Assembly: GCF_025642785.1 (NCBI RefSeq) | Contig: NZ_JANZKU010000032.1 | Location: 1-45,829, forward strand | DNA from: Pseudomonas sp. RIT-PI-AD | Lineage (GTDB): Bacteria > Pseudomonadota > Gammaproteobacteria > Pseudomonadales > Pseudomonadaceae | Length of the DNA stretch: 45,829 bases | Direction of reading: 5' to 3' | Part shown: positions 16,998 through 25,333 of the stretch, piece after piece | Layout of the letters: each line of letters opens with the position of its first letter | Numbering within the stretch: the first letter of the stretch is position 1 | The notes under the pieces: model-generated | What the model was told of the DNA's origin: nothing | Database searches by the model: none | The model's input: only the letters and a program-made list of their open reading frames with translations | Translations under genes and position numbers: made by a program

Positions 16998-17186
16998 ATG
17001 GCAGCGTCAGCCGGCCTCCCGGTCTCGCATATCGGTCACGAGGTGGCGGGCCAGTACATCGTCACCGGCTCGCCCAACGTGTTCGTCGGCAGCACCGCGG
17101 TGGCATGGCCGATCAGCCCACGAAGTCCGCGGCCCGGTGCCGGGCGCAATCGGCCCCAGCCCTGGCAGCCACGCCCGGTGCCGTGA
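16998..17186 (+). pseudogene. Truncated, frameshifted PAAR/Rhs N-terminal-like fragment
   Basis: An ATG at 16998 with an intact ribosome site (AAAGGG) opens a frame reading MAASAGLPVSHIGHEVAG, then QYIVTGSPNVFVGSTAVA. The SH..G...V..GSPNVFVGS pattern resembles the start of PAAR-type or Rhs proteins that tip type VI secretion spikes. After GSTAV the frame turns to unrelated Pro/Arg-rich sequence and stops at 17184-17186. In the +2 frame an ATG at 17105 reads MADQPTKSAA and stops at 17200, so loss of one G near 17102-17103 would explain the break (AVGMADQP restored). Only about 65 residues survive. Homology is by eye and needs a search. Confidence 0.55.
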
Positions 17187-17312
17187 GCGGGCGCGCGTAG
17201 ACGTCCCGTGCAGGTCGCACACGTTTCGTAGCAAGCCGTCGCCGGCGCGCGACTTGCAAACCGCGCGACCAGCCTGCACCCTTGACTCCGTCATCCACCA
17301 ACCGAAACGTCC

Positions 17313-18653
17313 ATGGACCCTTCCCCTAGTACTTCCCTGCTCAGTTACTTCGCCGATTTCGGCATGATTCTCTTCGCGATGTTCCTGGTGTTGCTCAACG
17401 GCTTTTTCGTCGCCGCGGAGTTCGCCATCGTCAAGTTGCGTTCGACCCGGGTCGAGGCCATCGCCGAGAAGAGCGGTTGGCGCGGACGTATCCTGCGCAC
17501 CGTGCACGCGCAACTGGACGCCTACCTGTCGGCCTGCCAGTTGGGTATCACCCTCGCCTCCCTGGGCCTGGGCTGGGTCGGCGAACCGGCGTTCGCCCAT
17601 CTGTTGGAACCGGTCCTCGCCGGGGTCGGGGTGGATTCCCAGGAGGTGGTCAAGGGCGTGTCCTTCTTCTCCGCCTTCTTCATCATTTCCTACCTGCACA
17701 TCGTGGTCGGCGAGCTGGCGCCCAAGTCCTGGGCGATCCGCAAGCCGGAGCTGCTGTCGCTGTGGACGGCGGCGCCGCTGTACCTGTTCTACTGGATGAT
17801 GTATCCGGCGATCTACCTGCTCAACGCCAGCGCCAACGGCATCCTGCGCATCGCCGGCCAGGGCGAGCCGGGGCCACACCACGAGCACCATTACAGCCGC
17901 GACGAGTTGAAGCTGATCCTGCACTCCAGCCGCGCCCGCGACCCCAGCGACCAGGACATGCGGGTGCTGGCCTCGGCGGTGGAACTGGGCGAGCTGGAGG
18001 TGGCGGACTGGGCCAACTCCCGCGAAGACCTGATCTACCTGGACCATGCCGCGCCGCTGTCGGACATCCTGACGATCATCCGCCGGCACAAGTACAGCCG
18101 TTATCCGGTGTACGACATCGCCCGCAACGACTTCATCGGGCTGCTGCACATCAAGGACCTGCTGCTGGCGCTGACCGCCCTGGAAAGCATGCCGGAGACC
18201 TTCGACCTGGACGAGTTGCTGCGGCCGCTGGAGCGGGTCACCCGGCACACCCCGCTGACCCAGTTGCTGGAGCAGTTCCGCCTGGGCAGCGCGCACTTCG
18301 CCCTGGTGGAGGAGGCCGACGGCAAGGTGATCGGCTACCTGACCATGGAGGACGTGCTGGAAGTGCTGGTCGGCGATATCCAGGACGAACACCGCAAGGC
18401 GGAACGCGGCATCCTCGCCTACCAGCCGGGCAAGCTGCTGGTGCGGGGCGACACGCCGCTGTTCAAGGTGGAACGCCTGCTCGGCATCGACCTCGACCAC
18501 ATCGAGGCCGATACCCTCGCCGGGCTGGTCTACGAGAGCCTCAAGCGGGTGCCGGAAGAGGAAGACGTGCTGGACACCGACGGCCTGCGCATCATCGTGA
18601 AGAAGATGAAGGGTCCGAAGATCGTGCTGGCCAAGGTGCTCAAGCTGGACTGA
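17313..18653 (+). CDS. CNNM/CorC-HlyC family membrane protein with CBS pair
   Basis: A 446-residue protein in three parts: an N-terminal DUF21/CNNM transmembrane domain (about 15-195; LNGFFVAAEFAIVKLRSTRV, ACQLGITLASLGLGWVGEPA), a tandem CBS domain (about 215-345; RYPVYDIARNDFIGLLHIKDLL, FALVEEADGKVIGYLTMEDVL) and a C-terminal CorC_HlyC domain (about 360-446; LLGIDLDHIEADTLAGLVYE). Family members are linked to magnesium or cobalt efflux and adenosine-nucleotide sensing by the CBS pair. The historical hemolysin label is not a demonstrated function. A stem of about ten base pairs, CAACGGGCCC with one mismatch, lies just after the stop (near 18667-18690) and may end the transcript. Confidence 0.93.
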   Translation: MDPSPSTSLLSYFADFGMILFAMFLVLLNGFFVAAEFAIVKLRSTRVEAIAEKSGWRGRILRTVHAQLDAYLSACQLGITLASLGLGWVGEPAFAHLLEPVLAGVGVDSQEVVKGVSFFSAFFIISYLHIVVGELAPKSWAIRKPELLSLWTAAPLYLFYWMMYPAIYLLNASANGILRIAGQGEPGPHHEHHYSRDELKLILHSSRARDPSDQDMRVLASAVELGELEVADWANSREDLIYLDHAAPLSDILTIIRRHKYSRYPVYDIARNDFIGLLHIKDLLLALTALESMPETFDLDELLRPLERVTRHTPLTQLLEQFRLGSAHFALVEEADGKVIGYLTMEDVLEVLVGDIQDEHRKAERGILAYQPGKLLVRGDTPLFKVERLLGIDLDHIEADTLAGLVYESLKRVPEEEDVLDTDGLRIIVKKMKGPKIVLAKVLKLD

Positions 18654-18888
18654 AGCCTGTTCACGCCAACGGGCCCGCCCGGGGCCGTTGGCAGGCCCGC
18701 GAACTCCAGGCTCCCTACGAAACGCGTCGACACCCGCCGAGGCTTGGTCGACGCCGCTTCGGGGGCCGTCTCCACCGCGCGTGGCGACGCTTCCCCACCG
18801 AGCCTGCCTCGCCCTGCACTCTACGAACGCTCGTGCTACCAGGCCCTGTACGAACAGGGCATGCGCTCGGTGACTGTCCGTACAGCCC

Positions 18889-19785
18889 CTAGCGTTTGCC
18901 CAGGGCGAAGTTCGGCAGGCTGTCCACCGGTTGGGCGAACTGGAAGGGAATCGACTCCAGGGCCAGGCCCACGTTGCGCTGCACCACGAAATGCAGGTGC
19001 GGCCCGCTGCTGTTGCCGGTGTTGCCGGAGCGCCCGATAGCGATGCCCGGCTCGATCCGCTCGCCCTCCCGAACGCTCACCGAGCCCTGCATGAGGTGCA
19101 GGTAGACGCCCATGGTGCCGTCGTCGTGGAGGATTCGCACGAAGTTGCCGGACGGGTTGTTGCCGCGCCCGCTCTGCTGGTTCTCGATCTTCACCACGGT
19201 GCCCGCCCGCGCGGCGACGATGGGCGTGCCCTCGGGCATGGCGATGTCGATGGCGTAGCGGCCTTTCGGGGTGAAATGGCTGTACTGGCCGTTGGCGCCC
19301 TGGCTCTGGCGGAAGGGCCCACCGATCCACGGCAACGGGTAGCGGTAGAGCTGCGGTTCCAGCCGGGGATCGCCGAGGGCATAGCGCAAGCGCGGCTTGT
19401 AGCGCATCGGCTTGGTCGCATCCAGTGGCGCCAGGGTGGCCAGGCGGATCTGGCTGCGCGGCGCCAGCACCCAATGGATCGGCGTGTCGGGCGCGCCGCT
19501 GAGGTTGCCCGTCTGCTCCAGGCTCAATTCCACTTCCACCGGCGCGAACAGGTCGTTGCGCACCAGCAGGGTCTCGCCGCCGGCGTGCTTCTTGGTTTCC
19601 AGCTTCACCTGGTTGTCCAGCCGCTCGACCATGCGGTCGCGGAACACGAACACCTGGGCGCCCGCCGCCGCCTTGTCGGTATAGGTCACCACGCCGTTGG
19701 CATCGGTGTATTTGTAGATGGTCAGCGCGGAGGCCGGCAGGGTCGCCGCGAGCAGACCGCAGAAGAAAAGAGAGCGCCCTAGCAT
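18889..19785 (-). CDS. Secreted M23 family metallopeptidase with DUF4124 (copy A)
   Basis: A 298-residue exported LytM-type endopeptidase. The signal peptide is MLGRSLFFCGLLAATLPASA. A short DUF4124 motif (YKYTDANGVVTYTD, 24-37) follows, then a beta-rich linker and the M23 domain (about 145-298). Zinc ligands are visible as H170 and D180 (SHFTPKGRYAIDI) and the HxH pair H263/H265 (SGPHLHF), with H230 in YLHL. All are present, so it should be active on peptidoglycan cross-bridges. The start at 19785 is chosen because it places the signal peptide first. A diverged tandem copy lies 121 bp upstream. Confidence 0.92.
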   Translation of the reverse strand: MLGRSLFFCGLLAATLPASALTIYKYTDANGVVTYTDKAAAGAQVFVFRDRMVERLDNQVKLETKKHAGGETLLVRNDLFAPVEVELSLEQTGNLSGAPDTPIHWVLAPRSQIRLATLAPLDATKPMRYKPRLRYALGDPRLEPQLYRYPLPWIGGPFRQSQGANGQYSHFTPKGRYAIDIAMPEGTPIVAARAGTVVKIENQQSGRGNNPSGNFVRILHDDGTMGVYLHLMQGSVSVREGERIEPGIAIGRSGNTGNSSGPHLHFVVQRNVGLALESIPFQFAQPVDSLPNFALGKR

Positions 19786-19906
19786 GGCCGGTCGGAACTT
19801 CGGGTTTCGGAATGGGTCCGGGAGGCGCAAGCCTAGCAGCGCATCCGCCACGAGGCGAGACACCGGCCGTCAGCACGGCCGTCCATGCAGCCGGATGAGG
19901 CGTGCG

Positions 19907-20743
19907 TCACTGTTTGCCGAGGGCGAAGTTCGGCAGGCTGCCGACCGGCTCGGCGAACTCGAAGGGCACTGACTCGACGCGGTTGCCGAAATTGCGCTGG
20001 ATGGCGAAGTGCAGATGCGGGCCGGTGCTGTGCCCGGTGTTGCCGGAACGCGCCAGCGGCGTGCCGCTGTCCACCAGTTGGCCTTCGTGGACCACCACGG
20101 AGCCGGGCGACAAATGCAGGTAGACGCTCATGCTGCCGTCCCGGTGAAGGATGCGCACGTGGTTGCCGGAGGGGTCGCCGTCGCGCCCGGCCTGGTCGTT
20201 GCGCACGGTCAGCACGCGACCGGCGCGGGCGGCGACGATGGGCGTGCCTTCGGGCATGGAGATGTCCATGGCGTAGCGGCCCTTCGGCGTGTTGTGACTA
20301 AAAGCGCCGTTGGGCCCCTGGGTAACGCGGAATGGACCGCCGACCCAGGGCAAGGGGTAGCGATAGGCGCGCGGGTCGGACCCGGGGACTTCGTCCGGCG
20401 CCGGTGCGGTGTCGCGCAGGAGTTGTTCGAGGTCGCGCTGCAGCAGGCTGGCCAGGGTCACGCCGCCCGGGCCGCGGGGTTCCACCCGGGGCTCGCGCAG
20501 GTCGCGGCCGACGTTGACGCGCTTCTGCTCCAGGTCGATGTCCATGGCGCCGTAGAGGGCGTCGCGTTGCTCGGCGAAACGCGCCGGGCCGCCGGCCGCG
20601 GGCGCATGGGCCGGCGCCGCGCCCGGGCGGTTGCCGTAGGTCACCACGCCGTTGGCGTCGACCGACTTGTAGAACCCGGCCAGCGCCGCGGGGGCGACGA
20701 GGGCGAGGCAGAGGAGGCTCAGGCGTCCGAGCATGGCGGGCAT
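19907..20743 (-). CDS. Secreted M23 family metallopeptidase with DUF4124 (copy B)
   Basis: About 278 residues, a paralogue of the next gene. The signal peptide (MLGRLSLLCLALVAPAALAG) is followed by a DUF4124 motif (YKSVDANGVVTYGN), a longer low-complexity Pro/Ala/Arg linker and the M23 domain. Zinc-site residues are intact: SHNTPKGRYAMDIS, YLHL and TGPHLHFAIQ. Both copies end in the same SLPNFALGK(Q/R) tail. The ATG at 20743 is used; the second ATG at 20734 matches the start of copy A and is equally plausible. It likely remodels peptidoglycan in the periplasm. The linker difference suggests the copies have partly separate partners. Confidence 0.9.
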   Translation of the reverse strand: MPAMLGRLSLLCLALVAPAALAGFYKSVDANGVVTYGNRPGAAPAHAPAAGGPARFAEQRDALYGAMDIDLEQKRVNVGRDLREPRVEPRGPGGVTLASLLQRDLEQLLRDTAPAPDEVPGSDPRAYRYPLPWVGGPFRVTQGPNGAFSHNTPKGRYAMDISMPEGTPIVAARAGRVLTVRNDQAGRDGDPSGNHVRILHRDGSMSVYLHLSPGSVVVHEGQLVDSGTPLARSGNTGHSTGPHLHFAIQRNFGNRVESVPFEFAEPVGSLPNFALGKQ

Positions 20744-20834
20744 CGTCAGGGGAAAACGGCGCAAAGCCTACCAGTTGCAAGGCCCGTCGGGGCGCCGGTC
20801 GTCGCGGATCGCCTGCGGGCGACCCGGTGGAGCC

Positions 20835-21728
20835 TCAGGCGCCGGGGCTGAAGTGCTTCTGCGCGGTCCCGCGGGCGATCAGCCGGGAGAGGTAATCGAG
20901 CTTCTGCGGATCGCGGTCGACGAAGCGGAACGTCAGTTGCAGCCATTCGCTGTCGGGTTTCGGTTCCAGGGCCGCCAGGGCGTGCAGGTAGCCGTTGAGC
21001 CGGGCGACTTCGCCACCCTCGCCCTGCTCCAAGTCGAGCACCGCGCTTTCCAGGACCTGCGGCAGGGGATCGCCGCGACGCACCAGCAGGTGGGCGTCCT
21101 TCAGGCTGATGGCCTTGATCACGCAGGCCAGCACGCCGGAAGGCAGGCGCAATTGCGCTTGGCCACGGCCGCTGATCGGCGCGGCCGAGGAAGCCGAGGG
21201 TGCCGGCGCCGCCGCTCGGGGCGCCGCCGCGGGCGCGGCCGGCTTGATCACCTCGGCGCGGCCGCCGGTGAGGGCGGCCAGGGAGTCGTTGGCGAAGGCG
21301 CCGCTGCTGAGCATCTTCGGCGCGGAGCTGGTCAGCGCGGCGAGCTTGCCGGTGCGGCTGAGGGCTTTCTTCACCTTGGTGGTGAGCTGGTCGTTGGAGA
21401 AGGGCTTGCCGATGAAGTCGGACACTCCCGCCTGGATCGCCTGCACGACGTTCTCCTTGTCGCCCCGGCTGGTGACCATGATGAAGGGCACGGTCTTCAG
21501 GCTGTCCTGCTGGCGGCACCAGGTGAGTAGCTCCAGGCCGGACATCTCGGGCATTTCCCAGTCGCAGAGGATCAGGTCGACCCCCTGGCGGGTGAGCAAC
21601 TGCTGGGCCTTGCGGCCGTTGGTGGCCTCTTCGATATGGATGCCGGGAAAATGATCGCGCAACCCTTTCTTCACCAGATCGCGGATAAAGGACGCATCGT
21701 CCACCACCAGCACATTGACTTTGCTCAT
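20835..21728 (-). CDS. Response regulator with uncharacterised C-terminal domain (PA5364-like)
   Basis: A 297-residue protein. The receiver domain (1-125) is complete: D10/D11, phosphoacceptor D56 (LILCDWEMPEMSG), T86 and K108 (IGKPFSNDQL). An Ala/Pro-rich linker (about 150-190) leads to a C-terminal domain of about 100 residues (LRLPSGVLACVIKAISLKDAHLLVR, LQLTFRFVDRD) whose spacing recalls a degenerate PilZ domain, without the RxxxR c-di-GMP motif. No HTH or enzyme domain is seen, so output is probably by protein contact. No kinase gene is adjacent. Its place between phoU and the M23 genes matches PA5364 in PAO1 as I recall it. A role in phosphate signalling is unproven. Confidence 0.85.
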   Translation of the reverse strand: MSKVNVLVVDDASFIRDLVKKGLRDHFPGIHIEEATNGRKAQQLLTRQGVDLILCDWEMPEMSGLELLTWCRQQDSLKTVPFIMVTSRGDKENVVQAIQAGVSDFIGKPFSNDQLTTKVKKALSRTGKLAALTSSAPKMLSSGAFANDSLAALTGGRAEVIKPAAPAAAPRAAAPAPSASSAAPISGRGQAQLRLPSGVLACVIKAISLKDAHLLVRRGDPLPQVLESAVLDLEQGEGGEVARLNGYLHALAALEPKPDSEWLQLTFRFVDRDPQKLDYLSRLIARGTAQKHFSPGA

Positions 21729-21841
21729 CGACCGCTCCTACGGAAAACGAGCTAAGCATAGTCCGGGCGGGTGAGGCTTGGCTAAGCCAGTTTGTCGGGC
21801 GTGTGGGGAAAGTCGCACGCGGACCCCGGCCGAGCCCGCGC

Positions 21842-22570
21842 TCACTCGAGCGGCGGACCCTGGACTTCCCGTTCCAGACGCGCCAGGCCAAGGTGGCGCA
21901 CGTCGGTGCCGCGCACCAGATAAATCACCAGGTGGGCGATGTTGCGCGCATGGTCGCCGATCCGCTCCAGGGAGCGCAGCGCCCAGATCACGTTGAGCAC
22001 CCGCGAGATCGAGCGCGGGTCTTCCATCATGTAGGTCACCAGTTCGCGCAGGGCGGTCTTGTACTCGCGGTCGACGGTCTTGTCGTATTGCACCACCGCC
22101 AGCGCCAGGTCGGCGTCGAAGCGGGCGAAGGCGTCGAGGGATTCCTGGACCATCTTGCGCACCTGGTCGCCGATGTGGCGCACCTCGACGTAGCCGCGCG
22201 GCGACTCGCCTTCCTCGCAGAGCTGGATGGCCCGGCGGGCGATCTTCGAGGCCTCGTCGCCGATCCGTTCCAGGTCGATCACCGACTTGGAGATGCTGAT
22301 AATCAGGCGCAGGTCGGAAGCCGCCGGTTGCCGGCGGGCGAGGATGCGCAGGCATTCCTCGTCGATGTTGCGCTCCATCTGGTTGGTCTGCTCGTCGATC
22401 TCTCGGACCTGCTGGGCCAGGCCGAAGTCGGCGTCGATCAGGGCGGTGACCGCATCGTTGACCTGTTTCTCGACCAGGCCGCCCATCGCCAGGAGGTGGC
22501 TGCGCACATCCTCCAGCTCGGAATTGAACTGCTGGGAGATGTGATGAGTGAGGCTGTCTTTGTCGATCAT
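21842..22570 (-). CDS. phoU: Phosphate signalling protein PhoU
   Basis: A 242-residue all-helical cytoplasmic protein made of two PhoU repeats. Each carries an E/DxxxD-type metal motif, seen in KSVIDLERIGDEASKIARRA and WALRSLERIGDHARNIAHLV. It bridges the PstSCAB transporter and the PhoR kinase, holding PhoR in the inactive state when phosphate import is adequate. It is the most distal gene of the pst operon, 113 nt after pstB. The start ATG at 22570 follows AAGGG by 7 nt. Confidence 0.98.
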   Translation of the reverse strand: MIDKDSLTHHISQQFNSELEDVRSHLLAMGGLVEKQVNDAVTALIDADFGLAQQVREIDEQTNQMERNIDEECLRILARRQPAASDLRLIISISKSVIDLERIGDEASKIARRAIQLCEEGESPRGYVEVRHIGDQVRKMVQESLDAFARFDADLALAVVQYDKTVDREYKTALRELVTYMMEDPRSISRVLNVIWALRSLERIGDHARNIAHLVIYLVRGTDVRHLGLARLEREVQGPPLE

Positions 22571-22683
22571 GTGCGAACCCTTGATTTAACCGGATACCTG
22601 TACGGGGTGGGCCTGGCGGGGCGTGCCGGGCGCTGGAGCGGCGGCGGGCTGCGCCGACGCGGCTCCGCGCGCCGACAGGGCCG

Positions 22684-23517
22684 TCAGCCGTAGCGTCCGG
22701 TGATGTAGTCCTCGGTCTGCTTCTTCGCCGGGTTGGTGAACAGCGTATCGGTGTCGCCGTATTCGATCAGCTTGCCCATGTACATGAACGCCGTGTAGTC
22801 GGACACCCGCGCGGCCTGTTGCATGTTGTGGGTGACGATGACGATGGTGTATTTGGCCTTGAGCTCGTAGATCAGTTCTTCCACCTTCAGGGTGGAAATC
22901 GGGTCCAGGGCCGAGCAGGGCTCGTCCAGCAGCAGCACTTCCGGCTGCACCGCCACGGTGCGGGCGATCACCAGGCGTTGCTGCTGGCCGCCGGAGAGGC
23001 CCAGGGCCGACTCGTGTAGGCGGTCTTTCACTTCTTCCCACAGCGCCGCGCTCTTCAACGCCCACTCCACCGACTCGTCGAGCACGCGCTTCTGGTTGAT
23101 GCCCTGGATGCGCAGCCCGTAGACCACGTTCTCGTAGATGCTCTTGGGAAAAGGGTTGGGCTTCTGGAACACCATGCCGACGCGCCGGCGCAGTTCGGCG
23201 ACGTCCTCGCCCTTGCGGTAGATGTCGTGGCCGTCGAGGCGGATCTCGCCCTGCACGCGGCACCCGTCCACCAGGTCGTTCATCCGGTTGAAGGTGCGCA
23301 GCAGGGTCGACTTGCCGCAACCGGAGGGGCCGATGAACGCGGTGACGCGGCGCTTGGGGATGTTCAGCGCGACGTCGAACAACGCCTGCTTGTCGCCGTA
23401 GAACAGGTTCAGCCCGGGCACTTCCAGCGCCACCGTCTCGTCGGCCAGGCGCAGGCTCTGCTTGCCGCGGCCGAGGGCGGCCAGGTCGATGCCGTGGGTA
23501 GGGACTTCATGTTGCAT
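22684..23517 (-). CDS. pstB: Phosphate ABC transporter ATP-binding protein PstB
   Basis: A 277-residue ATPase. Walker A is GPSGCGKST, the Q-loop is in [15 protein letters not shown], the signature is LSGGQQQRL, Walker B is [13 protein letters not shown] and the switch His is in [12 protein letters not shown]. The signature/Walker spacing and the [10 protein letters not shown] string are diagnostic of PstB. The ATG at 23517 (MQHEVPTHG) is preceded by AAGGAG, which favours it over the longer frame. It powers import through PstC-PstA. It is 63 nt after pstA and 113 nt before phoU in the same operon. Confidence 0.97.
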   Translation of the reverse strand: MQHEVPTHGIDLAALGRGKQSLRLADETVALEVPGLNLFYGDKQALFDVALNIPKRRVTAFIGPSGCGKSTLLRTFNRMNDLVDGCRVQGEIRLDGHDIYRKGEDVAELRRRVGMVFQKPNPFPKSIYENVVYGLRIQGINQKRVLDESVEWALKSAALWEEVKDRLHESALGLSGGQQQRLVIARTVAVQPEVLLLDEPCSALDPISTLKVEELIYELKAKYTIVIVTHNMQQAARVSDYTAFMYMGKLIEYGDTDTLFTNPAKKQTEDYITGRYG

Positions 23518-23580
23518 GGGGGACTCCTTGGGAAGCTCGGGGCGCGGCACGGGCAGCCGGGGCGCCCTGGGACTGCCGCC

Positions 23581-25251
23581 TCACTGATCCAACGCCTTGT
23601 ATTTTTCGCGCAGGTGGTTACGGATGAACACCGCGCTGAGGTTGAGCAATGCGATCACCAGCACCAGCAGCAGCGCGGTGGCGTACACCAGCGGGCGCGC
23701 GGCCTCGACGTTGGGGCTCTGGAAGCCGACGTCGTAGATGTGGAAACCCAGGTGCATGATCTTCTGGTCCAGGTGCAGGTAGGGGTAGTTGCCGTCCAGC
23801 GGCAGGCTCGGCGCCAGCTTGACCACGCCCACCAGCATCAGCGGCGCGACTTCGCCGGCGGCGCGCGCGACCGCCAGGATCAGCCCGGTCATCATCGCCG
23901 GGCTGGCCATCGGCAGGACGATCTTCCACAGGGTTTCCGCCTTGGTCGCGCCGAGCGCCAGGGAGCCCTCGCGCACCGCCCGGGGAATCCGCGCCAGCCC
24001 TTCCTCGGTGGCGACGATCACCACCGGCACCGCGAGGATCGCCAGGGTCAACGATGCCCAGAGCAGGCCGGGGGTGCCGAAGGTGGGCGCCGGCGCCGCC
24101 TCGGGGAAGAACAGCCGGTCCAGGGAACCGCCCAGCACGTAGACGAAGAAACCCAGGCCGAACACCCCGTAGACGATCGCCGGGACCCCGGCGAGGTTGT
24201 TCACCGCGATGCGGATCAGCCGGGTCAGCGGGCCCTGGCGGGCGTACTCGCGGAGGTAGATGGCCGCCAGCACGCCGAAGGGCGTGACGATCACCGCCAT
24301 GATCAGGGTCATCATCACGGTGCCGAAGATCGCCGGGAAGATCCCGCCCTCGGTGTTCGCCTCGCGCGGTTCGTCGCTGACGAACTCCCACAGCTTGGCG
24401 AAGTAGAAGCCGAATTTCTGCAGGCTGGACATGGCGTTCGGGCGGTAGGCGCGGACCACCTTGCCCAGGTGGATTTCCTGTTCGCGCCCGTCCACCGTGC
24501 GCACCGTGATGCTGTCGCGCTCGAAGGCCTTGTTCAATGCCAGCAGGCGCCCCTCGAAGGTCTTGTACTGCGCGTCCCACTGCGCGCGCTCGGCCTCCAG
24601 GTCGGCCTGGGCGGCGGCGTCCAGCCGGTTCTCCAGCTCCAGCTTGCGGCGTTCCAGGCGCAGGCGCTCGAGGCCATGGTTGATCCGGCCGATGTCCTTC
24701 TTCTGCAACTGCGCCAGCTCGCCGTGGAGCACATCGACCCGTTGCAGGCGCTGTTGCAGCGCGTCCCAGGCCGCCTCGCCCTCGGCGACCCGTTGGCCGT
24801 CCTGTTTGACGTCGATCAGGTAGCCGTAGAAGTTGCCCCATTCGCGGCGCTCCAGGACCATCAGTTCGGCGGGGCGCCGCGGCGCGCTCAGCCACTCGCC
24901 CACCACCCAGCTGAAATCGGCGCCGTAGAGCTCGCGGTTGCCGACCTTGAGCAATTCGCGGGTCATGAACTCGCCACCCTCGACGTTCACCGGCAGGCCG
25001 GCGGCGGCCAGGCGCGCGCGCGGCACTTCCTCGGCTTCCACCAGCTCGCCGGCGAGGACCTTGGCCGGCTGTCCGGGGATCTGGTAGTCCGCCTCGAGGA
25101 TGTCCGCCGGCCAGAAATGCCCGAGGCCGCGCACGGCGATCACCGAGAGCAGGCCGATGGTCATGATCACCGCGATGGACACCGCCCCGGCATTCAGCCA
25201 GACCCAGGGGGCGCCGCTGTTGAACCAGCCTTTCAGGGAATCGCGTTTCAC
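23581..25251 (-). CDS. pstA: Phosphate ABC transporter permease PstA, with long periplasmic insertion
   Basis: A 556-residue permease, against about 296 in E. coli. After an N-terminal helix (WVWLNAGAVSIAVIMTIGLL) comes an insertion of roughly 270 residues (about 75-330) that is charged and coiled-coil-like in its middle (LQQRLQRVDVLHGELAQLQK, RLRLERRKLELENRL). The conserved permease domain follows: GIFPAIFGTVMMTLIMAV, the EAA-type loop REGSLALGATKAETLWKIVLP and the C-terminal helices. The start is a GTG at 25251 giving VKRDSLKGWF; the ORF extends 32 codons further without homology. Large PstA forms occur in other pseudomonads. The insertion's role is unknown. Confidence 0.95.
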   Translation of the reverse strand: MKRDSLKGWFNSGAPWVWLNAGAVSIAVIMTIGLLSVIAVRGLGHFWPADILEADYQIPGQPAKVLAGELVEAEEVPRARLAAAGLPVNVEGGEFMTRELLKVGNRELYGADFSWVVGEWLSAPRRPAELMVLERREWGNFYGYLIDVKQDGQRVAEGEAAWDALQQRLQRVDVLHGELAQLQKKDIGRINHGLERLRLERRKLELENRLDAAAQADLEAERAQWDAQYKTFEGRLLALNKAFERDSITVRTVDGREQEIHLGKVVRAYRPNAMSSLQKFGFYFAKLWEFVSDEPREANTEGGIFPAIFGTVMMTLIMAVIVTPFGVLAAIYLREYARQGPLTRLIRIAVNNLAGVPAIVYGVFGLGFFVYVLGGSLDRLFFPEAAPAPTFGTPGLLWASLTLAILAVPVVIVATEEGLARIPRAVREGSLALGATKAETLWKIVLPMASPAMMTGLILAVARAAGEVAPLMLVGVVKLAPSLPLDGNYPYLHLDQKIMHLGFHIYDVGFQSPNVEAARPLVYATALLLVLVIALLNLSAVFIRNHLREKYKALDQ

Positions 25252-25333
25252 TGCTCGCTCACCTTGTTCGATGCCGTGCACAGCGCCGCGCGAGCGCGGC
25301 GATTGGTCGGGAAGGCCCGCCTGGGGCCGAGGA

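Noticed and set aside
18720-18890. Possible small gene or repeat in the gap after the CNNM gene
   Set aside because: Short frames lack a ribosome site and codon pattern. The two GTCGAC hexamers there are too short to call a repeat.
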